From Pyxicephalus adspersus (Eukaryota; Chordata; Amphibia; Anura; Pyxicephalidae): a stretch of DNA of 64,000 nucleotides. Both the position numbers and the translations under genes were made by a program. A model generated the notes under the pieces. The model saw only the letters and a list, made by a program, of their open reading frames with translations. It had not been told where the DNA came from and made no database searches. Below, in pieces: positions 48,091 through 61,195 of this stretch (positions are counted from its first letter, which is position 1; the number at the start of each line of letters is the position of its first letter). Where the stretch lies: positions 61,557,331 through 61,621,330 of the forward strand of contig NC_092862.1 in assembly GCF_032062135.1 (NCBI RefSeq), given 5' to 3'.

Positions 48091-49329
48091 AACTCCAATT
48101 GTCCACATAAAATGTAGAAATCAATTTAATATTACTTGACTACAGGTATGCATGTCATCTGACTTTTATTGTCAGGTTGTGCTTCATAAATAACAATAAA
48201 AATAAATAAAGAAATGCGTACATTTTTTCTTACGCTGTCTGCACACAACCAAACTAGTCAAATGACAAATGAAGCAGTGCTAGTAAAGGGTGGAAAGTGT
48301 ACGGCTTCATAGGAAACTCTGGGAGTTTCCAAAATTCATTACGTGTTTGTCAGTGTCATAAGTCCTATTTGTCTGTGCTCTGTACACAAGATAACAATTA
48401 CATACAACACAATGCTTTATGAAAAAGGACTACCCCATCTACAAAATGTAGAATCTCAATTATAGCAGATTAATTTGTAATCTTCAAATCAGATTTAGTT
48501 GCAGCATGACTAAAGTAAAAAAGTTCAAATCAATACTATCCCATTACTATTGGTAATATTATTTTTTTTCTGTAATTACCCTTAAAATTGTAATACTAAA
48601 TTACCTCAGCTAATGATCAGAAAATATGTAACTTTGATAGGTAGCTGAAGCCAAACTTTCGATTTTTAAATACACACAGGGCCTGCTCAGATGTGCACAA
48701 AACTTCTGAAAAGTCCTGAAAAGAAAAGGCTGTAATGTTTTTAAATTCCAATTCATATAATTGATTTTTGAAGAGCAAACAAGTGACCTTCACCTAACTC
48801 TAAAATAGAAGATTTAAAAATTAAAACTATAGTGGCCAATAAGCTCGGAAAAAAATACATTTTTCTGCTGCAATACTCAACTTTCCTCTGGCACGATCTT
48901 CCAAAGATACTGCTACGTACATCTGCTGCTACTACTCTATTGTAACTGTACCTCCCAACATTTGCAAAATGGCAGAGCCACCCCACCCCCTGAGTAAATT
49001 ATGCCCTTGTGATGTGTGTTCCACCCACTATAGGTCCCCCTCAAAGAATTCAAAATATTATTACCCCATCAAATTAAACAACAGCAAAAAGTAAATATTT
49101 TGCTGCTCCACAGCCCAAGGATGTGGTGGCTGCATTTGTTCTTTCATTTTCACATGGGGATCTTGATGGTCAGTAACACACTTCCTGTAGATACTGATCA
49201 CCGCCTGTATTGCATCTACGGAGCAGAAAATTATTCCTTCCTTTTTTTCCTATTAAATAACAATTGTTATTAGTTTGTTGTTAATTGTTAATGTTTTTAT
49301 TAACTTAATACACCTTTGATACATTGACT

Positions 49330-50840
49330 AACCAATCAACTGCAGCCTTACCTCACTAGAAAAAATATTATCCTATCAACTTACCTGTATGCCACCAACT
49401 CCAGTATTATCCTTTCAACCTAATGCAACTGTCACCTCTATTACACCAATCATCACCCCACTGACTCCGCTATCAAGCCATCAACTTACCAGAGCCTTAC
49501 TGATCTATTTGTTACTTAGCTAACCAAATAATATGCAGCCAACTCCTTCAATATCCCTCAACCTATTGCATCCTGGCTTTTCTTTTGCACTTCTAACTCA
49601 CCCAAAACTATCAAAGACTAATTTATGACACCACTGATCAGAGGTTGGACTAAATTGTCATTGACACCAAGTCCCAAGTCAAGTCTCAAGTCACCAAGAA
49701 TTCTTCCAAGTCGAGTCCTAAGTCAAGTCACTTCATTTATTAAGTCATTTGCAAGTCATACTTAGTCTGTTATAAAGCCTTCCTCCCTGCATTCCTTGCA
49801 TTCTATGTCCACTAAGTTTGGGTTTCTCCGCTGACGGGGACGGGGAGGAAGGCAGTGAGGCTTCTTTAACACCGGCTTCCTCCCCGCTCCCTTCAGCTGT
49901 TAGAGGAGAAAGCTGTGGACTTAGTATGCAAGGAAGGCGGTGTTACAGAAGACTCACTGCAAGTCGAGTTGCAAGTTGCTGGACAAAACTCCCAAGTCAA
50001 GTCACAAGTCGCTAGACAAAACTCCTCGAGACGCTAGTCGTTTATTAGGTGACATAAGTCGGACTCAAGTCCAAGTCGGGTGACTCGAGTTCCAACCTCT
50101 GCCACTGATACACCAACATGGAAAACACAGATGTAATAAATCATCAATTTTACCCCACAAAAGTCAGATGTTCTCTTAATATTCTTACCATTGACCCCAC
50201 CAGTTTATCAAATACTTTAAATTCCACCATGTCATCCCATTAATCCCACACTTTACATTCTTACTTAACTTTTTTCCCTTTTGCCTCCATACTCCCCCAG
50301 CCCATCTGTCACTCCATCCCATCCATACTGCACCACTGAATCAATCACTCTATCCCCTTAATACTTCTGGTATATTATGCAGTGCTTTACAAAGTCCATA
50401 GTAATGTAACTGTCCCTTACAGGGTATCCAGTCCAATTCAATGTCCCTCCTGAAGTGAAATGTCATAAACTGAGTCCAAGTGTATCTACTTCATGCTTCA
50501 TCGGCACATTTGTCATCCCATCACTTCCATACTCCACCATCTCATCTTTTACCCCATCACCTCTACACTCCATCATTTCCTCCATAATTCCACCACCTCC
50601 ATATTCCAGATTTTATCCATCACTCCGTTCTCTCCATACTCCACCATCTGTCACGCTATAGCCTTAATATTTTAACATTTCATCAATTAACCCATCCTGT
50701 CAGTGCTCCACCATCTCCACCATCTATCACCACATCCTCTCTATGCTCCACCACTTTATTCTTCACCCTGTTATCTCGATACTTCACCAGTTTATATGTT
50801 ACCCCTCTTTCTCCTCTTGAAATGGTCTGCCTTATTGTTC
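49330..50840. repeat. Degenerate pyrimidine-rich minisatellite, interrupted by a hAT MITE
   Basis: The flanks of the 49639-50101 element (49330-49630 and 50110-50840) are made of loosely repeated phrases such as ‘caccaactccagtattatcc’, ‘catcaacttacc’ and ‘ccatcacctctacactccat’. The units are about 25-45 bases and poorly conserved. The plus-strand reading frames at 50455-50675 arise from them. Confidence 0.6.
49639..50101. mobile_element. 463-bp AAGTC-rich hAT-type MITE with 8-bp target duplication
   Basis: It starts CAGAGGTTGGACTAAATTGT and ends GAGTTCCAACCTCTG, so the first 11 bases are an exact inverted repeat. It is flanked by CCACTGAT on both sides (49631-49638 and 50102-50109). Both halves are built of AAGTC-type pentamers (CAAGTCAAGTCTCAAGTCAC and similar). 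Between them is a GC-rich core at about 49830-49930. No transposase is encoded. Confidence 0.92.
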
Positions 50841-52554
50841 AATAACTATGGTTCTGCCAGCAGATGGGGCATTGGGGTTGAGTAGTGATTTGTGTTGCCT
50901 CCCTGCCAGTTGTGCAATGGTATGTTTGCTTAACAGCACCGGATGTTCCTTTCAGCATTCGATATGTACTGCAGTTTACAAACCTTATTGTGACTCCTGC
51001 TATTCTTTATGCTGTCCCACCTTAGAGAACCTCCTTTCACAGCCTTATAGCAATTTGAAAATAACAAAAACTCTGTGTAGCTGTGTAAATATCGATATCC
51101 TAAAACTATACAAAAATAATAAAATTCTAACAATATTGTTATTAGTATCCCGGTATCATTTTTCTAAGGGTATTAGAATTCATTCCCATTAACCAATCAG
51201 GCAAATAACATGTTTGTAATTTTTATGTGTACCTACTCACCTCTATGTTCTTAGTAATCAGCAAATGCACTATAATTTGTTCTGTTTTCATTTAGAAGGA
51301 AAGCAAGGTAATTTATTCACTAATACAAAATGTGATCTGTATGGGAACAAACTGTTTATGTATGATATGCTCGCTTTAATAATTCATTCCACCCACTGCC
51401 ACCCACGTGGAATGTACAGGTTATTTTATCATCCGAAAACAGCTGCTCTAGAGAAGCCAGTGGAAAGACCTTCAGCAAGAAAATAACAGTTGTGTGTTAC
51501 TGGGGGTGACCTAGCACAAAACATTAACATACTGTGTAACATTACAAATAAGGATAAATATATAGTACAAATCAAGTTTACAAAACCAAAGAATAAATCG
51601 AGTTTCCAAAAGGCAATACTTTAGATCCATGATGGGGAACCTCATTTGCATGGTTTGTACTTTACGTTTCTGGACCCATTAAATTATGGGGCTTATGTAT
51701 AACTACTACGCAGCAATTTGTACTAGCAAACATTTTTTTAATATTCTGATGCATGCTTTTTTCTATTCTTTTACCCTTTTTTATCTACATCCTAATAAGC
51801 ATATTTAAAATGAACCTATAGATTTATTAGAGTATGTATAATACATGCTAAATGTTGGTGCTACATGGCCACCCTCTCAAAAGGATTACAAGTATCTCTT
51901 AACAAACATTATACAGGTATGATTCCCTCATCAGAAAATTCCCTCTAAAATCCTCAGGCTACTAAAATCCTGTTGTGTGGTAATCAAAAACTGAAGCTCT
52001 ACAAAATAGGAACATGGTAGTATGGAACCATAATACAGTCTACCTTGCAGTGCCAGGTCTTGGGACTTTCTACTAAATCAGGCTTTGTGTTGTGTAGGCA
52101 GGACACCCAATTTAGATTTACCTTGTTCCCAGACACTCCATATTCTTTGCAGTAATTTTGGTTTTGGTGCATGGGAGTTTTTAAAGGTTTATTGAAGAAA
52201 CAATAGAATCACACTGTAGGTAGAATACCCAAAGAGTAGCACATCTTGTCAAGTGCTGACAACCTTTGAGTGGAGCTCAGACTACTGAATATACAACAGG
52301 CAGGTATCCAGAACCAAATAAATAAAATTTGATATCCCTCGCTTCACCTTTTCAAATTCAGCCACCAAATGGTGCTGTGCATATAGCAAGTACATGGTCT
52401 CTACCAACAAAAAATTACTCTAATGGAGATACTGGAGGGGCCAAAATGTATATAACTCGCCTCTCTTCTCTTTGAGTTGAAAAGACAATACTTATTCACC
52501 AACAATGACAAAAAAAGATTTTACAAATTTTTAAATAGTTAAAGGACGAGTGAT

Positions 52555-52555
<1 letters not shown>

Positions 52556-52616
<61 letters not shown>
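52556..52616. repeat. (ATCT)n microsatellite
   Basis: About 15 uninterrupted tetranucleotide units. It is likely polymorphic. Confidence 0.97.
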
Positions 52617-52618
<2 letters not shown>

Positions 52619-54460
52619 ACCATTTACTTGACTGCATAATCTCTCAATAATCTGTATTAGTTTTTGTGACCCTTTAAAAAACTCTCTAACTTTATCCTTA
52701 GCTGCTGTGTTTACATGAAAAAGCTGACCAGAACAGTAAACAATAATTTAAAAAAATGGACTAATATAGATCTTTATTTTGTAAAGCAATAAGGCTAACT
52801 ATTTTAGTGACAGTATGTATTTGTTACACTACAGAACTTGTTTATATTACAACAAATTCGATTATATATATATTGGCTTTTGCTTGAATTCTGAGTTTTT
52901 GTAAATTAACACTGAATTAATCAAATATCTCGCCCAGTAAACTAAAACTAAAAGTTAAGTGAGGTTTGCAAAATTTTTAATTGACCTCTTTCCATCGTAT
53001 CTTAATACCAAGCAAAAATCCATAGCAGAATTTAAGAATGGGGAAAGAGTAAATTTCCCAAACACTTGCCTGAATTTCTATTTTTGCCTCTGGTTACACA
53101 GATCCATTCACATTCTGTACAGAAGACATGAATGATTAATGGATACATCTCCCAGAGGTCTATCTAACCGAAAATAGTTTGGGAATTCTTCCAAGCTGTC
53201 CTGTTTACTGTGCATTTGAAAAATATTTTTAGAGAATTCAAGGTTTTTCTAAATGTTTATGTGAGTCAGCAGTAACATTTAAAAATGAGCTGTATGCGAA
53301 CAGGGCATATAATTTGCTAATTACTAACAATTTTTGTAATAATAAACTTAATTCCAATAAATGTTTTTGTTTCAAATATAACAAGGATGGGTTAAATCTT
53401 GTGTTAGGCTTTTATTATACTCTATTTACACTGTTGGGATCCTAATAGGTAGATAACCCCCCACCCATGTTTTATATATATTATGGATGTCAAGTGAAAC
53501 TTTTAAAAAGAAACCAAATTCAGTTAGGAAATGTGTATACCTTTTAGAGTTAATATATAATATATTGTTTTATAATGTGCAAAACTATGTTCTATATAAT
53601 CTGGTTACACTAGCTGTGTGCACTACAATACAAAGATGGGTGGATTGGTAATCTATTTATTGCATAAACATGTCACTGTAAAAAAAAAAAGGTCACAAAT
53701 GTTAGCATATAGGAACTAACAAAAAAGTAACTAAAAAACATGTGAGCAAACATTCTCCAGTGTTCGTAATCTCCTCTAATGAATATTAGATGTACCTTGT
53801 ATAGTAAAAAGGGACATGAAATGGAATAAACATTTTTTCTAAATAGAAACAATGACTTTTTCCAAATTTAGGCTTTGATCTGTTTCTTACTTACCCTATA
53901 CAACTACCCTGCTTTCAGAATACCAGGACTGCAATGGGCCCTGTTAAAAGGAATGGAAAAATCAACAGATCCACTGGCAAGATTAACAGGTCAAATTAAT
54001 ACTATGGTATACAGAAGATGCATAAAAACAACACTTTTGTGTTATAACTGTTGTCAAACTGCAGTTTATATGTCAGAGAGAGTCCAGAGAAATCCAGTCC
54101 ATTTTTTCTTTGACCTGCCTTCCTCTTTGCAGTTCACCCAAATGTTACTACTAACTTCTAACTAAACCTCTGGGTCATCATAATCTGTCATCTTGTACAC
54201 TCAACAACCAAAATGAATGGTTGGGAACTTTTCAGGAGCACTTGTGGCTTTCTAAAATAATCAAGAGTTGGCATCACCTCTGTCAGAGTCTTCCAGTCCT
54301 TTCTTGCAACAACTGTTAACTTTTCAAATAGCAACTGTATCTGCTCCAGCAAAGCATTCATCATTTCCCTGTACTGAGTACTTGCCTGCTATGCAGCATT
54401 TGCCTACAACAATGCCACATTAGACAACATCAACTCTTTTACTGCATTTTCTGTCACTGC

Positions 54461-54721
54461 TGATTTATGAAAGCTCTCCAAGGCTAGAGAGGTTTTTCTG
54501 TCAATGCTGATTTATGAAAGCTCCCCAAGGCTAGAGAGGATACTCTTTCATCTGTGAACCTGGATGATCCAGCAAACCTGAAATTAATTTCTTAAACATC
54601 ATTTGTTATTAGTTAGCAAATGTTTTCAATACTGAACCAGATCTATTCCAGGTTTGCTGGATCACCCAGGTTAACTGATGAAAGCCTATATTCTCCAGTC
54701 CTGGAGAGCTTTAATAAATCA
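54461..54721. mobile_element. Fold-back MITE (TGATTTAT...ATAAATCA family), copy C
   Basis: It starts TGATTTATGAAAGCTCTCCA and ends CCTGGAGAGCTTTAATAAATCA. It contains GGATGATCCAGCAAACCTG and the inverse CAGGTTTGCTGGATCACCCA. The first 47 or so bases are tandemly duplicated (from about 54450 and 54497), so the left terminus occurs twice. Confidence 0.85.
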
Positions 54722-57240
54722 GGCATATTAACCCCAAAAAAGTAGATTCTGCTATAAATGCCCGTAATAGCAGGGAACAGGTAGTGGGTGCTATGATGCC
54801 TGGGGTGAACATCCAATGTAACCCTTTTTTGGGTGGTACACAACTAATGCACACAGTGGGAGTCAACACATATCTGGTGACCTTCTTACCTGCAGGCTCC
54901 TGTTTAAACTATATAGGAATAGCAGCGTACTAAACTGAGCTTACTCCTCTTATGAAACTATTCCCATGTTTAGGATGGTGGTCCTGGTTGGCTTACTGTG
55001 TAGTCCTTCCTGAGTTTTGTTGTGCAGGTGACTATGGCTAGCTAATATAAACACACTGGTCTTTTTGGTAGGTGTCTGGCATATGGCAATTGTAACCATG
55101 GATATATATGCTGTTGCTCTCAAAACTAATATCTAAACAAATAACAGGTAATGATAATTACAAATTCATTACAAAACCATGAATACCTTTACAAAGGTAA
55201 TAGAAATTGACTAGAATTTGGCATTTGCATATTTGTCCATGAAATCTTCACTCTAAGTTCTCTGAACGTAAATAATTGACCAAAGCCAATAATAAAGCCA
55301 TGTTTCTTAGGTATTGAAGAATACTGAATGTGATTTCTCAAGAACATATTTGTTTACCGAACATTTTGCTATACCCATAATACTAATAATACACTGCCAA
55401 GAAGTCTCCTACATTAATGTGAACTATAGTGAGTAGTGTGAATGAAGTGTGAACAGCACTATTTTTATTATTGCTAAAATATAGCTAAAAAAAAAACCTG
55501 CAAAGCAAAAATTTAAAAAATCATTAAATCAAAATGACATAAGAACTTGTGGGTCAGAGCAGTACACAGTGAAGGATGTGCAAATGCGTTAACTTCCCTA
55601 ATCGATTTTCCTATTCTTAGAAAGCTGTGCAAGAGGATTATGTTAGTCATCAATCCAGTCACTTTAAACAACTTATGTGGGTGGTGTATGTCAAATGTGC
55701 TCTGAATGTTCAATTCTTTCATTCTTTTCTACTTCCATGAAAATATTTCTCCATCCCGACTTACTTTTTTTCTTGTAATGGCCCATATAGTATAGGAATA
55801 TGATAACTGTAAATGTTTATGTATCTCCTGACCATTTCAACTAGAGATTAATGAACCCATTCTTGTCATATAGAAACAAATATACATTACATTTTTAAGG
55901 CCCATGTTAAGAGTTTGAACCATTTGTAGCTCCTGTAGACACTAAGAAGGCTCTGCTTCCTTGGATGCCCTGCTGTTCTTTTCTGTGATATTTGTCTACT
56001 ATGGTAGTTTAAAAATGAACAATTACATGTCTTATGTATGAGTGAAATCAGATAGATTAGTAGAGAACACTCACCAGTAAGACCACCTGAAACTTAGAAC
56101 AAAATTATTAACATGACGGATGTATTCTGCAGTTAGTGATACTGCAATATAGTGGTTGATGCAGCCAATGGTGGGTCCCAATGCAGAACTGGCTTGGGCC
56201 CCCCTACTGAGCTGACTTGGCACCAGTGGGTTGCCTTGTTAGCTGAGGAGGATCCAGGGCCTTTGTGCAGCAGGGCACTTTGTACCTCCTTATTTCCACC
56301 CCTGCTGCACTAATATTTAGATTGATATAGGTATTGGCTTAACCAGTTCAGTAAAAACGGCAAAGCAGACTATTGACTCCAGAAAGCAATGACTTCTGTT
56401 TTGAAGCACTGACTGCCTTCTTGTTTGAAAATACTCAGCATTAGAGCTAAAGTGAAAATTTGGTATGGATAAAGAACAACCAGTGCATGCAGGAAGAGAA
56501 ACTGGAGATGCCATTGCTGCCAGATATAGTAAGTAACAACCAGTTATACCAGCTGGGCTTGCTGGGCTTTATAACAATATGTATTTCCCACAATATGGTG
56601 TATTGTGGGAAGGTTGGGGAGGGTGCAGGCATGCCCTAAACCAAGACATAGAATTTTACCAGGGTACTAGCAATGACCAGATTTGTGGACAGGTGTAGAA
56701 TGCCTATTGTACAGTTGACAGATAGGATTGTGGCTGTATAATGTTCTGTTTCAATAAAGCTTTGGGCTGAGGTATTTTCTGCTAGTGTATCCTCACTAAC
56801 ATATGATGAGAGAGATGTTCTGCAATAAAAGGTAAACACATTCTATAAATATTAATTTTGTCATTATGTAGCCATGGCTTTGTAGGTTCATTTTGTCACT
56901 TACCCATAAACAGATACGTAACATGAAATTCAAGGTTGTAAGAATTTATTACACATTTTTTCATAAGGTTATAGTGCATTCTACTGGTGTGACCTGTGTA
57001 TATACAGAATTTGTGGGGCATTTTTAGGGAATAAAAAATCTTGTTTTTTACTCGAGTATGTATGATATTTAATCTTGTTGAGTTATTGTAGATCAGTGTT
57101 TTCCAAACTTTTTTAGTTAAAGGAATCTTTCAAGTATTGGACATGTTTGGCACCCCTGGATGAAACAAATGCCAGATGTTAGGACCTAACAACAGTTAAG
57201 TATTTGATCTGGCCTAGGTTTTGATGTCTTGAAAAGGAAA

Positions 57241-57596
57241 TATACAGATACTCCTGAATTAACGACTAGGTTTGGCTTATACAATTTGTCGTTAAGCAAG
57301 GAGCATAGAAAAGAGCCAATCTGCAGAGCTGCGAGTGAGCAGCATGTGCCAGCGGCAGGTTCATTGAGGAAGATTGCTACACAGGAAGATAAACCGAGAA
57401 CAATAAAGATGAGAAGCTGTGCGGCTGTACACTTTACAGTTCTTGTAAGTGTGGAAGGTCACTAAACAGGTGATTTGTTAAATGAGGCTGATGACCTGTA
57501 TACAAAAGACTGCATACTAACTAAAAAGATAGAATAAAAACGCCATTAAATTACGAGTGAAGACTGTTTAGTGACTAATCTATGAGTATCTGGAGC
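57241..57596. mobile_element. Possible MITE with CAGATACTC inverted ends
   Basis: CAGATACTCCTGAATTAACG near 57245 is mirrored by TATGAGTATCTGG near 57582-57594. The inside has GACTAGGTTTGGC and GACTGTTTAGTGACTAATC, also loosely inverted. No target duplication was seen. The 78-codon frame inside has no recognisable motif. Confidence 0.4.
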
Positions 57597-57849
57597 CTCC
57601 CAGTGACAGCCCACTCAGTGACAGACCTAACTTGACAAATTCCCCAGGGATAGCAGTAGCAGTGATAGTAACTGTTTAATATTACCATTATTACTGTCTA
57701 GATACCCATAGGCAGAACAATATACACAACAATACAATAAGTTCTTGTACATTTTGGGCTAGCTAGCAAAAATCTAACTAAACTGTTGCATAGCTTAGAA
57801 AATGGTCACAGTTCCCTGCAGGACCAGGGGATTTGTGCCTTCTACTCTA

Positions 57850-58440
57850 TGACCCACCTTGCACTCCCCTACTGCAACTCTGCTCAGGAATCCCATTACC
57901 TTTTCAAATCATAATCCAGATCATGTGACACTCTGACAGGGCCCCTTTACCTCAAGACTAGAACATTCTGCAGATGTGCTCCACCTGCTGTCAGAAATGT
58001 GAACACCTCCTGAACTGCCTCCTCTCTAGCACTCTCTCTGGTGGCGGGTTTGGATACCCACAGATCATATGGTCTCCTTTCTTCACATGATCTTCCCAAT
58101 ATAAGGAAGTGTCTTGCAAAAGGAAGTTACCTGAAAAAGGAGTTCCCCTAGGCTCCTCCGGGTTCCTGTCTGTATTCCCTGTTCCTGCTTTGACTCTCTG
58201 GTATACTGACCCCAGCTCTGTCTGACTACTCCTGATTGCCACCCGCCCTGATCTTTTGCTCGTCTAACTATGCTTCTGTCTCACACTCCGGTACTATGCT
58301 TTGGTCCTACCCAATCAGCAGTTACCAGGTGCGGGGAAAACAACCTGGGCACCGCCTCCTAAAGTCCATCACCCCTTGAGGAGTGTGCTGCTAAAGCCAG
58401 AGGCTGGTGTCCTAGACTCTGTGCCCTGTACACATTTCTG
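57850..58440. repeat. GC-richer repeat, possibly LTR-derived
   Basis: Blocks such as TTCCTGCTTTGACTCTCTGG, GACTACTCCTGATTGCCACC and GTTACCAGGTGCGGGGAAAA are familiar from frog LTR-type repeats. Two reading frames (83 and 86 codons, opposite strands) fall in it and are not genes. I could not define termini. Confidence 0.45.
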
Positions 58441-59212
58441 CAAAACTTTTTGTTTTCATTCAATGCATGCACAAGTTGTAACATTTTCGATAACCCTTGC
58501 AGACAGAAAAAAAGTAATTCATTTTTTTAAAATAAAAAAATGTTTTACTTGCATAGCTTAATTATCAATTTCCTGCCCCTTAAAATATTTTCATCTGAAT
58601 GCCTTTCTAGGAGTAGGTTTAGATGAAATAAGGGGGTTAAAGATATAAAATGTATTTCCATGCAAATCAGGTAAAATGGTTGTTCGATTCCGGTTAAATC
58701 TACTGTAGTAATTTTAGCAATATTTACAATTTAAACTGTTCACTGGATATAAAAGCATTAAAAGTACTAAATTATGTATTTGTTAAAATTGCTTTAATAA
58801 ATACTGGTAAAAATAAATTCCCTCTTGGAACCAAATTGTTTATGAACCTGCTGACTCTGCATTTACTATTGTGAAATTAATAATTTCATGGGGTGTTAGG
58901 GTAGTACTGCCATTATCTGCATAAACTAAAACTTTCATTACATAAAAACATATATTAGGGGTTTATTCATACACCAAGAAATCAGAACTTCCCTCAAACA
59001 CTTTTTATAAAATGTATAAATAGAATCCTTGATGTTACTTGGTGTATATGTTAAGATATTTCTCAGATTAGGGATACATAAATCTAACCCAGAATAGTAA
59101 TGCCTACTCTTTTTTTCTGCAGCACTACCGAACTGCTGAGAGTGTGAGATTTCCTCCCACTTTCTGGTGTGTATACAAGACTGGAAAAGACAGGAAATCT
59201 CCTCCACAGCCG

Positions 59213-59238
59213 TCCCCCCCCCCCCCAAAAAAAAAAAA
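59213..59238. repeat. Poly-C/poly-A homopolymer junction
   Basis: About thirteen Cs followed directly by about twelve As. Length errors are likely here, so any frame crossing it is unreliable. Confidence 0.9.
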
Positions 59239-60779
59239 TATTGAACACCAAAGTCCAAAATATCAGATAACTGGGAATCTGAAAGAGTTTGTCATACCAA
59301 TAGCAAGTGTTCAGGGTCAAGTTTCCATTTTTAAGAGTAGGCATTTCAAACTGTGCAGGTCAGTAGCCAAGTTTGCTGGGGAATCTTCACCTACAGGTAC
59401 AGATAAAAAATAGAGCTATGCGGTGCACTATAGCTATAAAAATCTCAGTTTGTGACAGTTCAGCTAAAGAAAATACAAAAGGTTTAGCCTGATTGCAGGA
59501 GTTGCCCATGTAACTTTGGCCTTTACATTTGTATTCACCCTAAAGAAATAGGAAATGGTCATAAAAATGTGCACTCACAAAAAGTAATACAATGTAGAAC
59601 TGGATAACTTGAATAAAACCTGCAGTTTCAAAATATGCTTCACCAGTTGATTCCCAAACAGAAAACTAAACACTGACCTTTGAGAGTTCAACAAAACAAA
59701 AGCAATCGACTTTATTACCAATACAACCAGTAGTACATTATGGATCTGAAACAGTCAATGTTTGAATAATTGCACAAAAGTCATTATTGACTTACCTGAC
59801 TGCATCAACCTTGCACATTTGTTGAAATGTAATGTAATGATTAGATTCATGATGGCCCTGTGCAAAACTGTTATTTATGTGGGTTTTGTTTTCCATTGGA
59901 TCATAAAAGAAAACAAAAGTCTTCCCCAGGGGGCAGGCCTAATCTTTCCATCTGACTTTCAAAGATAGCATGCTGATAGCTAAATAATCAGATATTCATT
60001 CACTGAAGTTATGAATGACTATGAAACCCTTGGTATGTATGACGATAATATAGCCATTTACCCTCGGGGCTAATGATATAAATATCTGTGCTTCATATGT
60101 GAGTCATACAGCAGGCGGGTTTCACAGTCTGAACTTACTGTAAATGTAATATTGCTGCAATGTACTGTTTCCATCACACCCTAAAACTTGCATTAGACAT
60201 CTGTCTGGAGAAAACAGCAATCATTGCTTTAAACAGAAATGGTAAGTATTTGCTAAAATCTTATTTAAAAGTACCAATTACTTTGTATAATTCCTTATAC
60301 ACTGAATATATGCATCACAACAGGATAAAAAAACAGCTTTTTTTGATGCATGATTTGCAGGATGCACAAGACAGAGCGGGCTCAATAGATTTACCAAAAT
60401 AATCTAAACTTGTTGTTCCTAAAAGCAAGCATTCATCTCTTGAATAGGTTACTTATTTAGTATATTTAGGCTTACCAGCAAAAAGTATTTACATGATCAT
60501 TTATCTGCTATCAATAATGGGCTGATTTACTAGCAATTACCAATATTTACACAATAAATTGTTCAATTATCCAGTCATGGGCAGATGAAATAGGTAAGCA
60601 GGAATTTCCATTTCACAAGACTGGAAAACTGAAGTGAATATTCATATACTTCATTGTGTGAAGATTTTTAAGTCCTTAGTATGTATATTAGTCCTGTATA
60701 TTAGCCTTCATAACTTACTTCCATAAGGATTAATCGTTTTATTAGAATTTTCTTTTCACATTACTGTAAAGAACACTTT

Positions 60780-60932
60780 GGGCTCATTTTATAAACAGGG
60801 AATGTGACATTCCCTCAGACATTCCTAGCTGGGAATCAATTACTGCCATTAAAAAACATAGACCTGTGAGATTCATATGTGGGGAATGTTTGAGGGAAAG
60901 TCCGATTCCCTGTTTTATAAACAGGGCCCTTT
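60780..60932 (+). mobile_element. Palindromic MITE (TTTATAAAACAGGGAAT family), copy 2
   Basis: GGGCTCATTTTATAAACAGG GAATGTGACATTCCCTC at the left is mirrored by GATTCCCTGTTTTATAAACA GGGCCC at the right. The core GGGAATCAATTACTGCC is in the same orientation as copy 1. Confidence 0.82.
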
Positions 60933-61049
60933 GTTTGCATTTACATGCTTCATATAATAATAAGAAAGTAAGATGATATGACAGAGGTATATACACACAT
61001 GATATTATTATCGATTACCTCCCTTTAATGACAATTAGTAAACAGTTTA

Positions 61050-61195
61050 GTTTATAAAACAGGGAATCTGACATTCTCTTAAACATTCCCTTGTGCAAAC
61101 CCTGCAGGTTCATGTGTTTCAATGGCAGTAATTGATTCCCACCAGAGAAAGTTTGAGGGAATGTCTGATTCTTTTATAATTTTATAAATAGAGAT
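61050..61195 (-). mobile_element. Palindromic MITE (TTTATAAAACAGGGAAT family), copy 3
   Basis: It starts TTTATAAAACAGGGAATCTG and ends ATGTCTGATTCTTTTATAAT. Its core GGCAGTAATTGATTCCC is the complement of that in copies 1 and 2, so this copy is inverted. It lies only about 120 bp from copy 2. Confidence 0.8.

Noticed and set aside
49818..50015. 65-codon frame rich in Ser and Glu
   Set aside because: It falls in the GC-rich core of the AAGTC hAT MITE.
53875..54165. 96-codon plus-strand frame
   Set aside because: It has no recognisable domain, no start or splice context, and lies in stop-sparse intronic sequence.
56048..56150. Minus-strand phase-2 open stretch ending in a GTGAGTG donor, considered as ADTRP exon 1
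   Set aside because: It has no in-frame Met, weak resemblance to the ADTRP N-terminus, and runs into sequence that looks repetitive (56160-56300).
60160..60241. Plus-strand ATG frame followed by GGTAAGTATT, exon-like
   Set aside because: The peptide matches nothing I know, and no partner exon was found on the plus strand.
61015..61082. Short Met-led hydrophobic phase-2 stretch on the minus strand, considered as ADTRP exon 1
   Set aside because: Most of it is the end of a palindromic MITE, the donor (GTAATC) is weak, and it is too short.
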